Assembly (NCBI GenBank): GCA_031769625.1
Contig: JAUIMM010000645.1
Span: 1,344,001 to 1,408,000 of the forward strand
Origin: Taudactylus pleione
Taxonomy: Eukaryota > Chordata > Amphibia > Anura > Myobatrachidae
DNA: 64,000 bases
Direction: 5' to 3'
Part shown: positions 1-15,295 of the stretch, in pieces
Layout of the letters: every line of letters starts with the position of its first letter
Numbering within the stretch: position 1 is the stretch's first letter
Program-made: the position numbers and the translations under genes
The notes under the pieces: model-generated
Told to the model about the DNA's origin: nothing
Databases searched by the model: none
What the model saw: only the letters and a program-made list of their open reading frames with translations

Positions 1-3000
1 GGCATGGTACATGATGTGTGTAAAATGACATGGTGTATGATGTGAGTAAATAGTTGTGGTGCATGATGTGGAGTAAAAAGGCATGGTGCATGATATCGTA
101 TAAATAGGTGTGGTGTATGATGTGTGTAAATAGGTGTGGTGCATGGTGTGGTGTAAAATGGCATGGTGCATGATGTGGTGTACATTGTTTTGGTGCATGA
201 TGTGGTGTAAAATGGCATGGTGTATGATGTGTGTAAATAGTTGTGGTGTATGATGTGTGTAAATAGTTGTGGTGCATGATGTGTGTAAATAGTTGTGGTG
301 CATGATGAGGTGTAAAATGACATGGTGTATGATGTGTGTAAATAGTTGTGGTGCATGATATGGTATAAATAGGTGTGGTGTATGATGTGTGTAAATAGTT
401 GGGGTGCATGATGTGGTGTAAAATGGCATGGTGCATGATGTGGTGTAAATAGTTGTGGTGCATGATGTGGTGTAAAATGGCATTGTGTATGATGTGTGTA
501 AATAGTTGTGGGGTATGATGTGTGTAAATAGTTGTGGTGCATGATATGGTGCAAAATGGCATGGTGTATGATGTGTGTAAATAGTTGTGGTGTATGATGT
601 GTGTAAATAGTTGTGGTGCATGATGAGGTGTAAAATGACATGGTGTATGATGTGTGTAAATAGTTGTAGTGCATGATGTGGTGTAAAATGGCATGGTGTA
701 TGATGTGTGTAAATAGTTGTGGTGTATGATGTGTGTAAATAGTTGTGGTGCATAATGTGGTGTAAAATGACGAGGTGTATGATGTGTGTAAATAGTTGAG
801 GTGCATGATGTGGTGTAAAATGGCATGGTGTATGATGTGGTATAAATAGGTGTGGTGCATGATGTGGTGTAATTAGTTGTGGTGCATGATGTGGTGTGAA
901 ATGGCATGGTGCATGATGTGGTGTAAATAGTTGTGGTGCATGATGTGGTGTAAAATGGCATGGTGCATGATATAGTGTAAAATGGCATGGTGCATGATAT
1001 GGTATAAATAGGTGTGGTGTATGATGTGTTTAAATAGGTGTGGTGCATGATGTGGTGTAAAATGGCATTGTGCATGATGTTGTGTAAATATTTGTTGTGC
1101 ATGATGTGGTGTAAAATGGCATGGTGCATGATATGGTATAAATAGGTGTGGTGTATGATGTGGTGTAAATAGTTGTGGTGCATGATGTGGTGTAAAATGG
1201 CATGGTGTATGATGTGTGTAAATAGTTGTGGTGCATGATATGGTGTAAATAGTTGTGGTGCATGATGTGGTGTAAAATGGCGTGGTGCATGTTGTGGTGT
1301 AAATAGGTTAGGTGCATGATGTGGTGTAAAATGGCATGGTGCATGATATGGTATAAATAGGTGTAGTGCATGATGTGGTGTAAAATGGCATGGTGCATGA
1401 TGTGGTGTAAATAGTTGTGGTGCATGTTGTGGTGTAAAATGGCATGGTGTATGATGTGTGTAAATAGTTGTGGTGTATGATGTGTGTAAATAGTTGTGGT
1501 GCATGATGTGGTATAAAATGGCATGGTGTATGATGTGTGTAAATAGTTGTGGTGCAAGATGTGATGTAAAATGGCATGGTGCATGATGTGGTGTAAAATG
1601 GCATGGTACATGATGTGTGTAAAATGGCATGGTGCATGATGTGTGTAAATAGGTGCAGTGCATGATGTGGTGTGAAATGGCATGGTGCATGATGTGGTGT
1701 AAATAGTTGTGGTGCATGATGTGGTGTAAAATGGCATGGTGCATGATGTGGTGTAAATAGTTGTGGTGCATGATGTGGTGTAAAATGGCATGGTGCATGA
1801 TGTGGTGTAAATAGTTGTGGTGCATGATGTGGTGTAAAATGGCATGGTGCATGATATGGTATAAATAGGTGTGGTGTATGATGTGGTGTAAATAGTTGTG
1901 GTGCATGATGTTGTGTAAAATGGCATGGTGTATGATGTGTGTAAATAGTTGTGGTGCATGATATGGTGTAAATAGTTGTGGTGCATGATGTGGTGTAAAA
2001 TGGCGTGGTGCATGTTGTGGTGTAAATAGGTTAGGTGCATGATGTGGTGTAAAATGGCATGGTGCATGATATGGTATAAATAGGTGTAGTGCATGATGTG
2101 GTGTAAAATGGCATGGTGTATGATGTGGTGTAAATAGTTGTAGTGCATGATGTGGTGTAAAATGGCATGGTGTATGATGTGTGTAAATAGTTGTGGTGTA
2201 TGATGTGTGTAAATAGTTGTGGTGCATGATGTGTGTAAATAGTTGTGGTGCATGATGAGGTGTAAAATGACATGGTGTATGATGTGTGTAAATAGTTGTG
2301 GTGCATGATATGGTATAAATAGGTGTGGTGTATGATGTGTGTAAATAGTTGTGGTGCATGATGTCGTGTAAAATGGCATTGTGCATGATGTGGTGTAAAA
2401 TGGCATGGTACATGATGTGTGTAAAATGGCATGGTGTATGATGTGTGTAAATAGTTGTGGTGCATGATGTGGAGTAAAAAGGCATGGTGCATGATATGGT
2501 ATAAATAGGTGTGGTGTATGATGTGTGTAAATAGGTGTGGTGCATGGTGTGGTGTAAAATGGCATGGTGCATGATGTGGTGTACATTGTTTTGGTGCATG
2601 ATGTGGTGTAAAATGGCATGGTGTATGATGTGTGTAAATAGTTGTGGTGTATGATGTGTGTAAATAGTTGTGGTGCATGATGTGTGTAAATAGTTGTGGT
2701 GCATGATGAGGTGTAAAATGACATGGTGTATGATGTGTGTAAATAGTTGTGGTGCATGATATGGTATAAATAGGTGTGGTGTATGATGTGTGTAAATAGT
2801 TGGGGTGCATGATGTGGTGTAAAATGGCATGGTGCATGATGTGGTGTAAATAGTTGTGGTGCATGATGTGGTGTAAAATGGCATTGTGTATGATGTGTGT
2901 AAATAGTTGTGGGGTATGATGTGTGTAAATAGTTGTGGTGCATGATATGGTGCAAAATGGCATGGTGTATGATGTGTGTAAATAGTTGTGGTGTATGATG

Positions 3001-6000
3001 TGTGTAAATAGTTGTGGTGCATGATGAGGTGTAAAATGACATGGTGTATGATGTGTGTAAATAGTTGTAGTGCATGATGTGGTGTAAAATGGCATGGTGT
3101 ATGATGTGTGTAAATAGTTGTGGTGTATGATGTGTGTAAATAGTTGTGGTGCATAATGTGGTGTAAAATGACGAGGTGTATGATGTGTGTAAATAGTTGA
3201 GGTGCATGATGTGGTGTAAAATGGCATGGTGTATGATGTGGTATAAATAGGTGTGGTGCATGATGTGGTGTAATTAGTTGTGGTGCATGATGTGGTGTGA
3301 AATGGCATGGTGCATGATGTGGTGTAAATAGTTGTGGTGCATGATGTGGTGTAAAATGGCATGGTGCATGATATAGTGTAAAATGGCATGGTGCATGATA
3401 TGGTATAAATAGGTGTGGTGTATGATGTGTTTAAATAGGTGTGGTGCATGATGTGGTGTAAAATGGCATTGTGCATGATGTTGTGTAAATATTTGTTGTG
3501 CATGATGTGGTGTAAAATGGCATGGTGCATGATATGGTATAAATAGGTGTGGTGTATGATGTGGTGTAAATAGTTGTGGTGCATGATGTGGTGTAAAATG
3601 GCATGGTGTATGATGTGTGTAAATAGTTGTGGTGCATGATATGGTGTAAATAGTTGTGGTGCATGATGTGGTGTAAAATGGCGTGGTGCATGTTGTGGTG
3701 TAAATAGGTTAGGTGCATGATGTGGTGTAAAATGGCATGGTGCATGATATGGTATAAATAGGTGTAGTGCATGATGTGGTGTAAAATGGCATGGTGCATG
3801 ATGTGGTGTAAATAGTTGTGGTGCATGTTGTGGTGTAAAATGGCATGGTGTATGATGTGTGTAAATAGTTGTGGTGTATGATGTGTGTAAATAGTTGTGG
3901 TGCATGATGTGGTATAAAATGGCATGGTGTATGATGTGTGTAAATAGTTGTGGTGCAAGATGTGATGTAAAATGGCATGGTGCATGATGTGGTGTAAAAT
4001 GGCATGGTACATGATGTGTGTAAAATGGCATGGTGCATGATGTGGTGTAAATATTTGTGATGCATGTTGTGGTGTAAAATGGCATGGTGTATGATGTGTG
4101 TAAATAGTTGTGGTGTATGATGTGTGTAAATAGTTGTGGTGCATGATGTGGTATAAAATGGCATGGTGTATGATGTGTGTAAATAGTTGTGGTGCAAGAT
4201 GTGGTGTAAAATGGCATGGTGCATGATGTGGTGTAAAATGGCATGGTACATGATGTGTGTAAAATGGCGTGGTGCATGATGTGTGTAAATAGGTGCAGTG
4301 CATGATGTGGTGTGAAATGGCATGGTGCATGATGTGGTGTAAATAGTTGTGGTGCATGATGTGGTGTAAAATGGCATGGTGCATGATGTGGTGTAAATAG
4401 TAGTGGTGCATGATGTGGTGTAAAATGGCATGGTGCATGATGTGGTGTAAATAGTTGTGGTGCATGATGTGGTGTAAAATGGCATGGTGCATGATATGGT
4501 ATAAATAGGTGTGGTGTATGATGTGGTGTAAATATTTGTGGTGCATGATGTGGTGTAAAATGGCATGGTGTATGATGTGTGTAAATAGTTGTGGTGCATG
4601 ATATGGTGTAAATAGTTGTGGTGCATGATGTGGTGTAAAATGGCGTGGTGCATGTTGTGGTGTAAATAGGTTAGGTGCATGATGTGGTGTAAAATGGCAT
4701 GGTGCATGATGTGGTGTAAATAGTTGTGGTGCATGTTGTGGTGTAAAATGGCATGGTGTATGATGTGTGTAAATAGTTGTGGTGTATGATGTGTGTAAAT
4801 AGTTGTGGTGCATGATGTGGTATAAAATGGCATGGTGCATGATGTGGTGTAAAATGGCATGGTACATGATGTGTGTAAAATGGCATGGTGTATGATGTGT
4901 GTAAATAGTTGTGGTGCAAGATGTGGTGTAAAATGGCATGGTGCATGATGTGGTGTAAAATGGCATGGTACATGATGTGTGTAAAATGGCATGGTGCATG
5001 ATGTGTGTAAATAGGTGCAGTGCATGATGTGGTGTGAAATGGCATGGTGCATGATGTGGTGTAAATAGTTGTGGTGCATGATGTGGTGTAAAATGGCATG
5101 GTGCATGATGTGGTGTAAATAGTTGTGGTGCATGATGTGGTGTAAAATGGCATGGTGCATGATGTGGTGTAAATAGTTGTGGTGCATGATGTGGTGTAAA
5201 ATGGCATGGTGCATGATATGGTATAAATAGGTGTGGTGTATGATGTGGTGTAAATAGTTGTGGTGCATGATGTTGTGTAAAATGGCATGGTGTATGATGT
5301 GTGTAAATAGTTGTGGTGCATGATATGGTGTAAATAGTTGTGGTGCATGATGTGGTGTAAAATGGCGTGGTGCATGTTGTGGTGTAAATAGGTTAGGTGC
5401 ATGATGTGGTGTAAAATGGCATGGTGCATGATATGGTATAAATAGGTGTAGTGCATGATGTGGTGTAAAATGGCATGGTGTATGATGTGGTGTAAATAGT
5501 TGTAGTGCATGATGTGGTGTAAAATGGCATGGTGTATGATGTGTGTAAATAGTTGTGGTGTATGATGTGTGTAAATAGTTGTGGTGCATGATGTGTGTAA
5601 ATAGTTGTGGTGCATGATGAGGTGTAAAATGACATGGTGTATGATGTGTGTAAATAGTTGTGGTGCATGATATGGTATAAATAGGTGTGGTGTATGATGT
5701 GTGTAAATAGTTGTGGTGCATGATGTCGTGTAAAATGGCATTGTGCATGATGTGGTGTAAAATGGCATGGTACATGATGTGTGTAAAATGGCATGGTGTA
5801 TGATGTGTGTAAATAGTTGTGGTGCATGATGTGGAGTAAAAAGGCATGGTGCATGATATGGTATAAATAGGTGTGGTGTATGATGTGTGTAAATAGGTGT
5901 GGTGCATGGTGTGGTGTAAAATGGCATGGTGCATGATGTGGTGTACATTGTTTTGGTGCATGATGTGGTGTAAAATGGCATGGTGTATGATGTGTGTAAA

Positions 6001-9000
6001 TAGTTGTGGTGTATGATGTGTGTAAATAGTTGTGGTGCATGATGTGTGTAAATAGTTGTGGTGCATGATGAGGTGTAAAATGACATGGTGTATGATGTGT
6101 GTAAATAGTTGTGGTGCATGATATGGTATAAATAGGTGTGGTGTATGATGTGTGTAAATAGTTGGGGTGCATGATGTGGTGTAAAATGGCATGGTGCATG
6201 ATGTGGTGTAAATAGTTGTGGTGCATGATGTGGTGTAAAATGGCATTGTGTATGATGTGTGTAAATAGTTGTGGGGTATGATGTGTGTAAATAGTTGTGG
6301 TGCATGATATGGTGCAAAATGGCATGGTGTATGATGTGTGTAAATAGTTGTGGTGTATGATGTGTGTAAATAGTTGTGGTGCATGATGAGGTGTAAAATG
6401 ACATGGTGTATGATGTGTGTAAATAGTTGTAGTGCATGATGTGGTGTAAAATGGCATGGTGTATGATGTGTGTAAATAGTTGTGGTGTATGATGTGTGTA
6501 AATAGTTGTGGTGCATAATGTGGTGTAAAATGACGAGGTGTATGATGTGTGTAAATAGTTGAGGTGCATGATGTGGTGTAAAATGGCATGGTGTATGATG
6601 TGGTATAAATAGGTGTGGTGCATGATGTGGTGTAATTAGTTGTGGTGCATGATGTGGTGTGAAATGGCATGGTGCATGATGTGGTGTAAATAGTTGTGGT
6701 GCATGATGTGGTGTAAAATGGCATGGTGCATGATATAGTGTAAAATGGCATGGTGCATGATATGGTATAAATAGGTGTGGTGTATGATGTGTTTAAATAG
6801 GTGTGGTGCATGATGTGGTGTAAAATGGCATTGTGCATGATGTTGTGTAAATATTTGTTGTGCATGATGTGGTGTAAAATGGCATGGTGCATGATATGGT
6901 ATAAATAGGTGTGGTGTATGATGTGGTGTAAATAGTTGTGGTGCATGATGTGGTGTAAAATGGCATGGTGTATGATGTGTGTAAATAGTTGTGGTGCATG
7001 ATATGGTGTAAATAGTTGTGGTGCATGATGTGGTGTAAAATGGCGTGGTGCATGTTGTGGTGTAAATAGGTTAGGTGCATGATGTGGTGTAAAATGGCAT
7101 GGTGCATGATGTGGTGTAAATAGTTGTGGTGCATGTTGTGGTGTAAAATGGCATGGTGTATGATGTGTGTAAATAGTTGTGGTGTATGATGTGTGTAAAT
7201 AGTTGTGGTGCATGATGTGGTATAAAATGGCATGGTGTATGATGTGTGTAAATAGTTGTGGTGCAAGATGTGATGTAAAATGGCATGGTGCATGATGTGG
7301 TGTAAAATGGCATGGTACATGATCTGTGTAAAATGGCATGGTGCATGATGTGTGTAAATAGGTGCAGTGCATGATGTGGTGTGAAATGGCATGGTGCATG
7401 ATGTGGTGTAAATAGTTGTGGTGCATGATGTGGTGTAAAATGGCATGGTGCATGATGTGGTGTAAATAGTTGTGGTGCATGATGTGGTGTAAAATGGCAT
7501 GGTGCATGATGTGGTGTAAATAGTTGTGGTGCATGATGTGGTGTAAAATGGCATGGTGCATGATATGGTATAAATAGGTGTGGTGTATGATGTGGTGTAA
7601 ATAGTTGTGGTGCATGATGTTGTGTAAAATGGCATGGTGTATGATGTGTGTAAATAGTTGTGGTGCATGATATGGTGTAAATAGTTGTGGTGCATGATGT
7701 GGTGTAAAATGGCGTGGTGCATGTTGTGGTGTAAATAGGTTAGGTGCATGATGTGGTGTAAAATGGCATGGTGCATGATATGGTATAAATAGGTGTAGTG
7801 CATGATGTGGTGTAAAATGGCATGGTGTATGATGTGGTGTAAATAGTTGTAGTGCATGATGTGGTGTAAAATGGCATGGTGTATGATGTGTGTAAATAGT
7901 TGTGGTGTATGATGTGTGTAAATAGTTGTGGTGCATGATGTGTGTAAATAGTTGTGGTGCATGATGAGGTGTAAAATGACATGGTGTATGATGTGTGTAA
8001 ATAGTTGTGGTGCATGATATGGTATAAATAGGTGTGGTGTATGATGTGTGTAAATAGTTGTGGTGCATGATGTCGTGTAAAATGGCATTGTGCATGATGT
8101 GGTGTAAAATGGCATGGTACATGATGTGTGTAAAATGGCATGGTGTATGATGTGTGTAAATAGTTGTGTTGCATGATGTGGAGTAAAAAGGCATGGTGCA
8201 TGATATGGTATAAATAGGTGTGGTGTATGATGTGTGTAAATAGGTGTGGTGCATGGTGTGGTGTAAAATGGCATGGTGCATGATGTGGTGTAAAATGGCA
8301 TGGTGTATGATGTGTGTAAATAGTTGTGGTGTATGATGTGTGTAAATAGTTGTGGTGCATGATGTGTGTAAATAGTTGTGGTGCATGATGAGGTGTAAAA
8401 TGACATGGTGTATGATGTGTGTAAATAGTTGTGGTGCATGATATGGTATAAATAGGTGTGGTGTATGATGTGTGTAAATAGTTGGGGTGCATGATGTGGT
8501 GTAAAATGGCATGGTGCATGATGTGGTGTAAATAGTTGTGGTGCATGATGTGGTGTAAAATGGCATTGTGTATGATGTGTGTAAATAGTTGTGGGGTATG
8601 ATGTGTGTAAATAGTTGTGGTGCATGATATGGTGCAAAATGGCATGGTGTATGATGTGTGTAAATAGTTGTGGTGTATGATGTGTGTAAATAGTTGTGGT
8701 GCATAATGTGGTGTAAAATGACGAGGTGTATGATGTGTGTAAATAGTTGAGGTGCATGATGTGGTGTAAAATGGCATGGTGTATGATGTGGTATAAATAG
8801 GTGTGGTGCATGATGTGGTGTAATTAGTTGTGGTGCATGATGTGGTGTGAAATGGCATGGTGCATGATGTGGTGTAAATAGTTGTGGTGCATGATGTGGT
8901 GTAAAATGGCATGGTGCATGATATGGTATAAATAGGTGTGGTGTATGATGTGTTTAAATAGGTGTGGTGCATGATGTGGTGTAAAATGGCATTGTGCATG

Positions 9001-9050
9001 ATGTTGTGTAAATATTTGTTGTGCATGATGTGGTGTAAAATGACATGGTG
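1..9050. repeat. Higher-order repeat block within the 26/27-bp satellite
   Basis: Rare variant units recur in the same order. The junction ggcatggtacatgatgtgtg followed by a gtggagtaaaaagg unit occurs at about 1, 2402, 5764 and 8111, giving spacings of about 2401, 3362 and 2347 bp. Other markers in the same order are gtgtacattgttttgg (about 179, 2580, 5940) and gtaattagttgtgg (about 868, 3270, 6630, 8820). The fourth copy lacks the gtgtacattg marker because of a 54-bp (two-unit) deletion already seen in the third interval. The long second interval holds an internal extra duplication near 3960-4920. Confidence 0.85.
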
Positions 9051-12000
9051 TATGATGTGTGTAAATAGTTGTTGTGTATGATGTGTGTAAATAGTTGTGG
9101 TGCATGATGAGGTGTAAAATGACATGGTGTATGATGTGTGTAAATAGTTGTTGTGTATGATGTGTGTAAATATTTGTTGTGCATGATGTGGTGTAAAATG
9201 GCATGGTGTATGATGTGTGTAAACAGTTGTGGTGTATGATGTGTGTAAATAGTTTTGGTGCATGATGTGGTGTAAAATGACATGGTGTATGATGTGTGTA
9301 AATAGTTGTGGTGCATGATGTGGTGTAAAATGGCATGGGGCATGATGTAGTGTAAAATGGCATGGTGCATGATATGGTATAAATAGGTGTGGTGCATGAT
9401 GTGGTGTAAAATGGCATTGTGCATGATGTGGTGTAAATAGTTGTGGTGCATGATGTGGTGTAAAATGACATGGTGTATGATGTGTGTAAACAGTTGTGGT
9501 GTATGATGTGTGTAAATAGTTGTGGTGCATGATGTGGTGTAAAATGGCATGGTGTATGATGTGTGTAAATAGTTGTGGTGCATGATGTGGTGTAAAATGG
9601 CATGGTGTATGATGTGTGTAAATAGTTGTGGTCTATGATGTGTGTAAATAGTTGTGGTGCATGATGTGGTGTAAAATGCCATGGTGCATGATATGGTATA
9701 AATAGGTGTGGTGTATGATGTGTGTAAATAGTTGTTGTGTATGATGTGTGTAAATAGTTGTGGTGCATGATGAGGTGTAAAATGGCATGGTGTATGATGT
9801 GGTTTAAATAGTTGTGGGGCATGATGTGGTTTAAAATGACATGGTGTATGATGTGTGTAAATAGTTGTGGTGTATGATGTGTGTAAATAGTTGTGGTGCA
9901 TGATGTGGTGTAAAATGGCATGGTGTATGATGTGTGTAAATAGTTGTGGTGTATGATGTGGTGCACATAGTTGAGGTGCATGATGTGGTGTAAAATGGCA
10001 TGGTGTATGATGTGTGTAAATAGTTGTGGTGCATGATGTGTGTAAATAGTTGTAGTGCATGATGTGGTGTAAAATGGCATGGTGCATGATGTGGTGTAAA
10101 TTGTTGTGATGCATGATGTGGTGTAAAATGGCATGGTGCATGATGTGGTGTAAATAGTTGTGGTGCATGATGTGGTGTAAAATGGCATGGTGTATGATTT
10201 GTGTAAATAGTTGTGGTGTATGATGTGTGAAAATAGTTGTGGTGCATGATGAGGTGTAAAATGACATGGTGTATGATGTGTGGAAATAGTTGAGGTGCAT
10301 GATGTGGTGTAAAATGGCATGGTGTATGATGTGTGTAAATAGTTGAGGTGCATGATGTGGTGTAAAATGGCATGGTGTATGATGTGGTATAAATAGGTGT
10401 GGTGCATGATGTGGTGTAAATAGTTGTGGTGCATGATGTGGTGTAAAATGGCATGGTGCATGATATGGTATAAATAGGTGTGGTGTATGATGTGTGTAAA
10501 TAGGTGTGGTGCATGATTTGGTGTAAAATGGCATTGTGCATGATGTGGTGTAAATTGTTGTGGTGCATGATGTGGTGTAAAATGGCATGGTGCATGATGT
10601 GGTGTAAATAGTTGTGGTGCATGATGTGGTGTAAAATGGCATGGTGTATGATGTGTGTAAATAGTTGTGGTGTATGATGTGGTGTAAATAGTTGTGGTGC
10701 ATGATGTGGTGTAAAATGGCATGGTGTAAGATGTGTGTAAATAGTTGTGGTGCATGATATGGTGTAAATAGTTGTGGTGCATGATGTGGTGTAAAATGGC
10801 GTGGTGCATGTTGTGGTGTAAATAGATTAGGTGCATGATGTGGTGTAAAATGGCATGGTGCATGATATGGTATAAATAGGTGTAGTGCATGATGTGGTGT
10901 AAAATGGCATGGTGTATGATGTGGTGTAAATAGTTGTAGTGCATGATGTGGTGTAAAATGGCATGGTGCATGATATGGTGTAAATAGGTGTGGTGTATGA
11001 TATGGTGTAAATTGCTGTGGTGCATGATGTGGTGTAAAATGGCATGGTGCATGATGTGGTGTAAATAGTTGTGATGCATGTTGTGGTGTAAAATGGCATG
11101 GTGTATGATGTGTGTAAATAGTTGTGGTGTATGATGTGTGTAAATAGTTGTGGTGCATGATGTGGTATAAAATGGCATGGTGTATGATGTGTGTAAATAG
11201 TTGTGGTGCAAGATGTGGTGTAAAATGGCATGGTGCATGATGTGGTGTATAATGGCATGGTACATGATGTGTGTAAAATGGCGTGGTGCATGATGTGTGT
11301 AAATAGGTGCAGTGCATGATGTGGTGTGAAATGGCATGGTGCATGATGTGGTGTAAATAGTTGTGGTGCATGATGTGGTGTAAAATGGCATGGTGCATGA
11401 TGTGGTGTAAATAGTTGTGGTGCATGATGTGGTGTAAAATGGCGTGGTGCATGATGTGGTGTAAATAGTTGTGGTGCATGATGTGGTGTAAAATGGCATG
11501 GTGCATGATATGGTATAAATAGGTGTGGTGTATGATGTGGTGTAAATAGTTGTGGTGCATGATGTGGTGTAAAATGGCATGGTGTATGATGTGTGTAAAT
11601 AGTTGTGGTGCATGATATGGTGTAAATAGTTGTGGTGCATGATGTGGTGTAAAATGGCGTGGTGCATGTTGTGGTGTAAATAGGTTAGGTGCATGATATG
11701 GTGTAAATAGGTGTGGTGTATGATATGGTGTAAATTGTTGTGGTGCATGATGTGGTGTAAAATGGCATGGTGCATGATGTGGTGTAAATAGTTGTGGTGC
11801 ATGTTGTGGTGTAAAATGGCATGGTGTATGATGTGTGTAAATAGTTGTGGTGTATGATGTGTGTAAATAGTTGTGGTGCATGATGTGGTATAAAATGGCA
11901 TGGTGTATGATGTGTGTAAATAGTTGTGGTGCAAGATGTGGTGTAAAATGGCATGGTGTATGATGTGGTGTAAAATGGCATGGTACATGATGTGTGTAAA

Positions 12001-15000
12001 ATGGTGTGGTGCATGATGTGTGTAAATAGGTGCAGTGCATGATGTGGTGTGAAATGGCATGGTGCATGATGTGGTGTAAATAGTTGTGGTGCATGATGTG
12101 CTGTAAAATGGCATGGTGCATGATGTGGTGTAAATAGTTGTGGTGCATGATGTGGTGTAAAATGGCATGGTGCATGATGTGGTGTAAATAGTTGTGGTGC
12201 ATGATGTGGTGTAAAATGGTATGGTGCATGATATGGTATAAATAGGTGTGGTGTATGATGTGTGTAAATAGGTGTGGTGCATGGTGTGGTGTAAAATGGC
12301 ATGGTGCATGATGTGGTGTAAATTGTTGTGGTGCATGATGTGGTGTAAAATGGCATGGTGTATGATGTGTGTAAATAGTTGTGGTGTATGATGTGTGTAA
12401 ATAGTTGTGGTGCATGATGTGTGTAAGTAGTTGTGGTGCATGATGAGGTGTAAATTGACATGGTGTATGATGTGTGTAAATAGTTGTGGTGCATGATATG
12501 GTATAAATAGGTGTCGTGTATGATGTGTGTAAATAGTTGGGGTGCATGATGTGGTGTAAAATGGCATGGTGCATGATGTGGTGTAAATAGTTGTGGTGCA
12601 TGATGTGGTGTAAAATGGCATGGTGTATGATGTGTGTAAATAGTTGTGGGGTATGATGTGTGTAAATAGTTGTGGTGCATGATATGGTGCAAAATGGCAT
12701 GGTGTATGATGTGTGTAAATAGTTGTGGTGTATGATGTGTGTAAATAGTTGTGGTGCATGATGAGGTGTAAAATGACATGGTGTATGATGTGTTTAAATA
12801 GTTGTAGTGCATGATGTGGTGTAAAATGGCATGGTGTATGATGTGTGTAAATAGTTGTGGTGTATGATGTGTGTAAATAGTTGTGGTGCATGATGTGGTG
12901 TAAAATGGCATGGTGCATGATATAGTGTAAAATGGCATGGTGCATTATATGGTATAAATAGGTGTGGTGTATGATGTGTTTAAATAGGTGTGGTGCATGA
13001 TGTGGTGTAAAATGGCATTGTGCATGATGTTGTGTAAATATTTGTTGTGCATGATGTGGTGTAAAATGACATGGTGTATGATGTGTGTAAACAGTTGTGG
13101 TGTATGATGTGTGTAAAAATTTGTGGTGCATGATGTGGTGTAAAATGGCATGGTGTATGATGTGTGTAAATAGTTGTTGTGTATGATGTGTGTAAATAGC
13201 TGTGGTGCATGATGAGGTGTAAAATGACATGGTGTATGATGTGTGTAAATAGTTGAGGTGCATGATGTGGTGTAAAATGGCAAGGTGCATGATGTAGTGT
13301 AAAATGGCATGGTGCATGATATGGTATAAATAGTTGTGGTGCATGATGTGGTGTAAAATGGCATTGTGCATGATGTGGTGTAAATAGTTGTGGTGCATGA
13401 TGTGGTGTAAAATGACATGGTGTATGATGTGTGTAAACAGTTGTGGTGTATGATGTGTGTAAATAGTTGTGGTGCATGATGTGGTGTAAAATGGCATGGT
13501 GTATGATGTGTGTAAATAGTTGTGGTGCATGATGTGGTGTAAAATGGCATGGTGTATGATGTGTGTAAATAGTTGTGGTGTATGATGTGTGTAAATAGTT
13601 GTGGTGCATGATGTGGTGTAAAATGGCATGGTGCATGATATGGTATAAATAGGTGTGGTGTATGATGTGTGTAAATAGTTGTGGTGCATGATGAGGTGTA
13701 AAATGACATAGGTAATTGATGTGTGTAAATATTTGAGTTGCATGATGTGGTGAAAAATGGGATGGTGCATGATGTGGTGTAAATAGTTGTGGGGCATGAT
13801 GTGGTTTAAAATGACATGGTGTATGATGTGTGTAAATATTTGTGGTGTATGATGTGTGTAAATAGTTGTGGTGCATGATGTGGTGTAAAATGGCATGGTG
13901 TATGATGTGTGTAAATAGTTGTGGTGTATGATGTGGTGTACATAGTTGAGGTGCATGATGTGGTGTAAAATGGCATGGTGTATGATGTGTGTAAATAGTT
14001 GTGGTGCATGATGTGTGTAAATAGTTGTAGTGCATGATGTGGTGTAAAATGGCATGGTGCATGATGTGGTGTAAATTGTTGTGATGCATGATGTGGTGTA
14101 AAATGGCATGGTGCATGATGTGGTGTAAATAGTTGTGGTGCATGATGTGGTGTAAAATGGCATGGTGTATGATTTGTGTAAATAGTTGTGGTGTATGATG
14201 TGTGAAAATAGTTGTGGTGCATGATGAGGTGTAAAATGACATGGTGTATGATGTGTGTAAATAGTTGAGGTGCATGATGTGGTGTAAAATGGCATGGTGT
14301 ATGATGTGTGTAAATAGTTGAGGTGCATGATGTGGTGTAAATAGTAGTGGTGCATGATGTGGTGTGAAATGGCATGGTGCATGATGTGGTGTAAATAGTT
14401 GTGGTGCATGATGTGGTGTAAAATGGCATGGTGCATGATATGGTATAAATAGGTGTGGTGTATGATGTGTGTAAATAGGTGTGGTGCATGATTTGGTGTA
14501 AAATGGCATTGTGCATGATGTGGTGTAAATTGTTGTGGTGCATGATGTGGTGTAAAATGGCATGGTGCATGATGTGGTGTAAATAGTTGTGGTGCATGAT
14601 GTGGTGTAAATTGACATGGTGCATGATATGGTATAAATAGGTGAGGTGTATGATGTGTTTAAATAGTTGTGGTGCATGATGTGGTGTAAAATGGCATTGT
14701 GCATGATGTGGTGTAAATAGTTGTGGTGCATGATGTGGTGTAAAATGACATGGTGTATGATGTGTGTAAACAGTTGTGGTGTATGATGTGTGTAAATAGT
14801 TGTGGTGCATGATGTGGTGTAAAATGGCATGGTGTATGATGTGTGTAAATAGTTGTGTTGCATGATGTGGTGTAAAATGGCATGGTGTATGATGTGTGTA
14901 AATAGTTGTGGTGTACGATGTGTGTAAATAGTTGTGGTGCATGATGTGGTGTAAAATGGCATGGTGTATGATATGTGTAAATAGTTGTTGTGTATGATGT

Positions 15001-15295
15001 GTGTAAATTGTTGTGGTGCATGATGAGGTGTAAAATGACATAGGTAATTGATGTGTGTAAATATTTGAGTTGCATGATGTGGTGAAAAATGGGATGGTGC
15101 ATGATGTGGTGTAAATAGTTGTGGGGCATGATGTGGTTTAAAATGACATGGTGTATGATGTGTGTAAATAGTTGTGGTGTATGATGTGTGTAAATAGTTG
15201 TGGTGCATGATGTGGTGTAAAATGGCATGGTGTATGATGTGTGTAAATAGTTGTGGTGTATGATGTGTGTAAATAGTTGTGGTGCATGATGTGGT

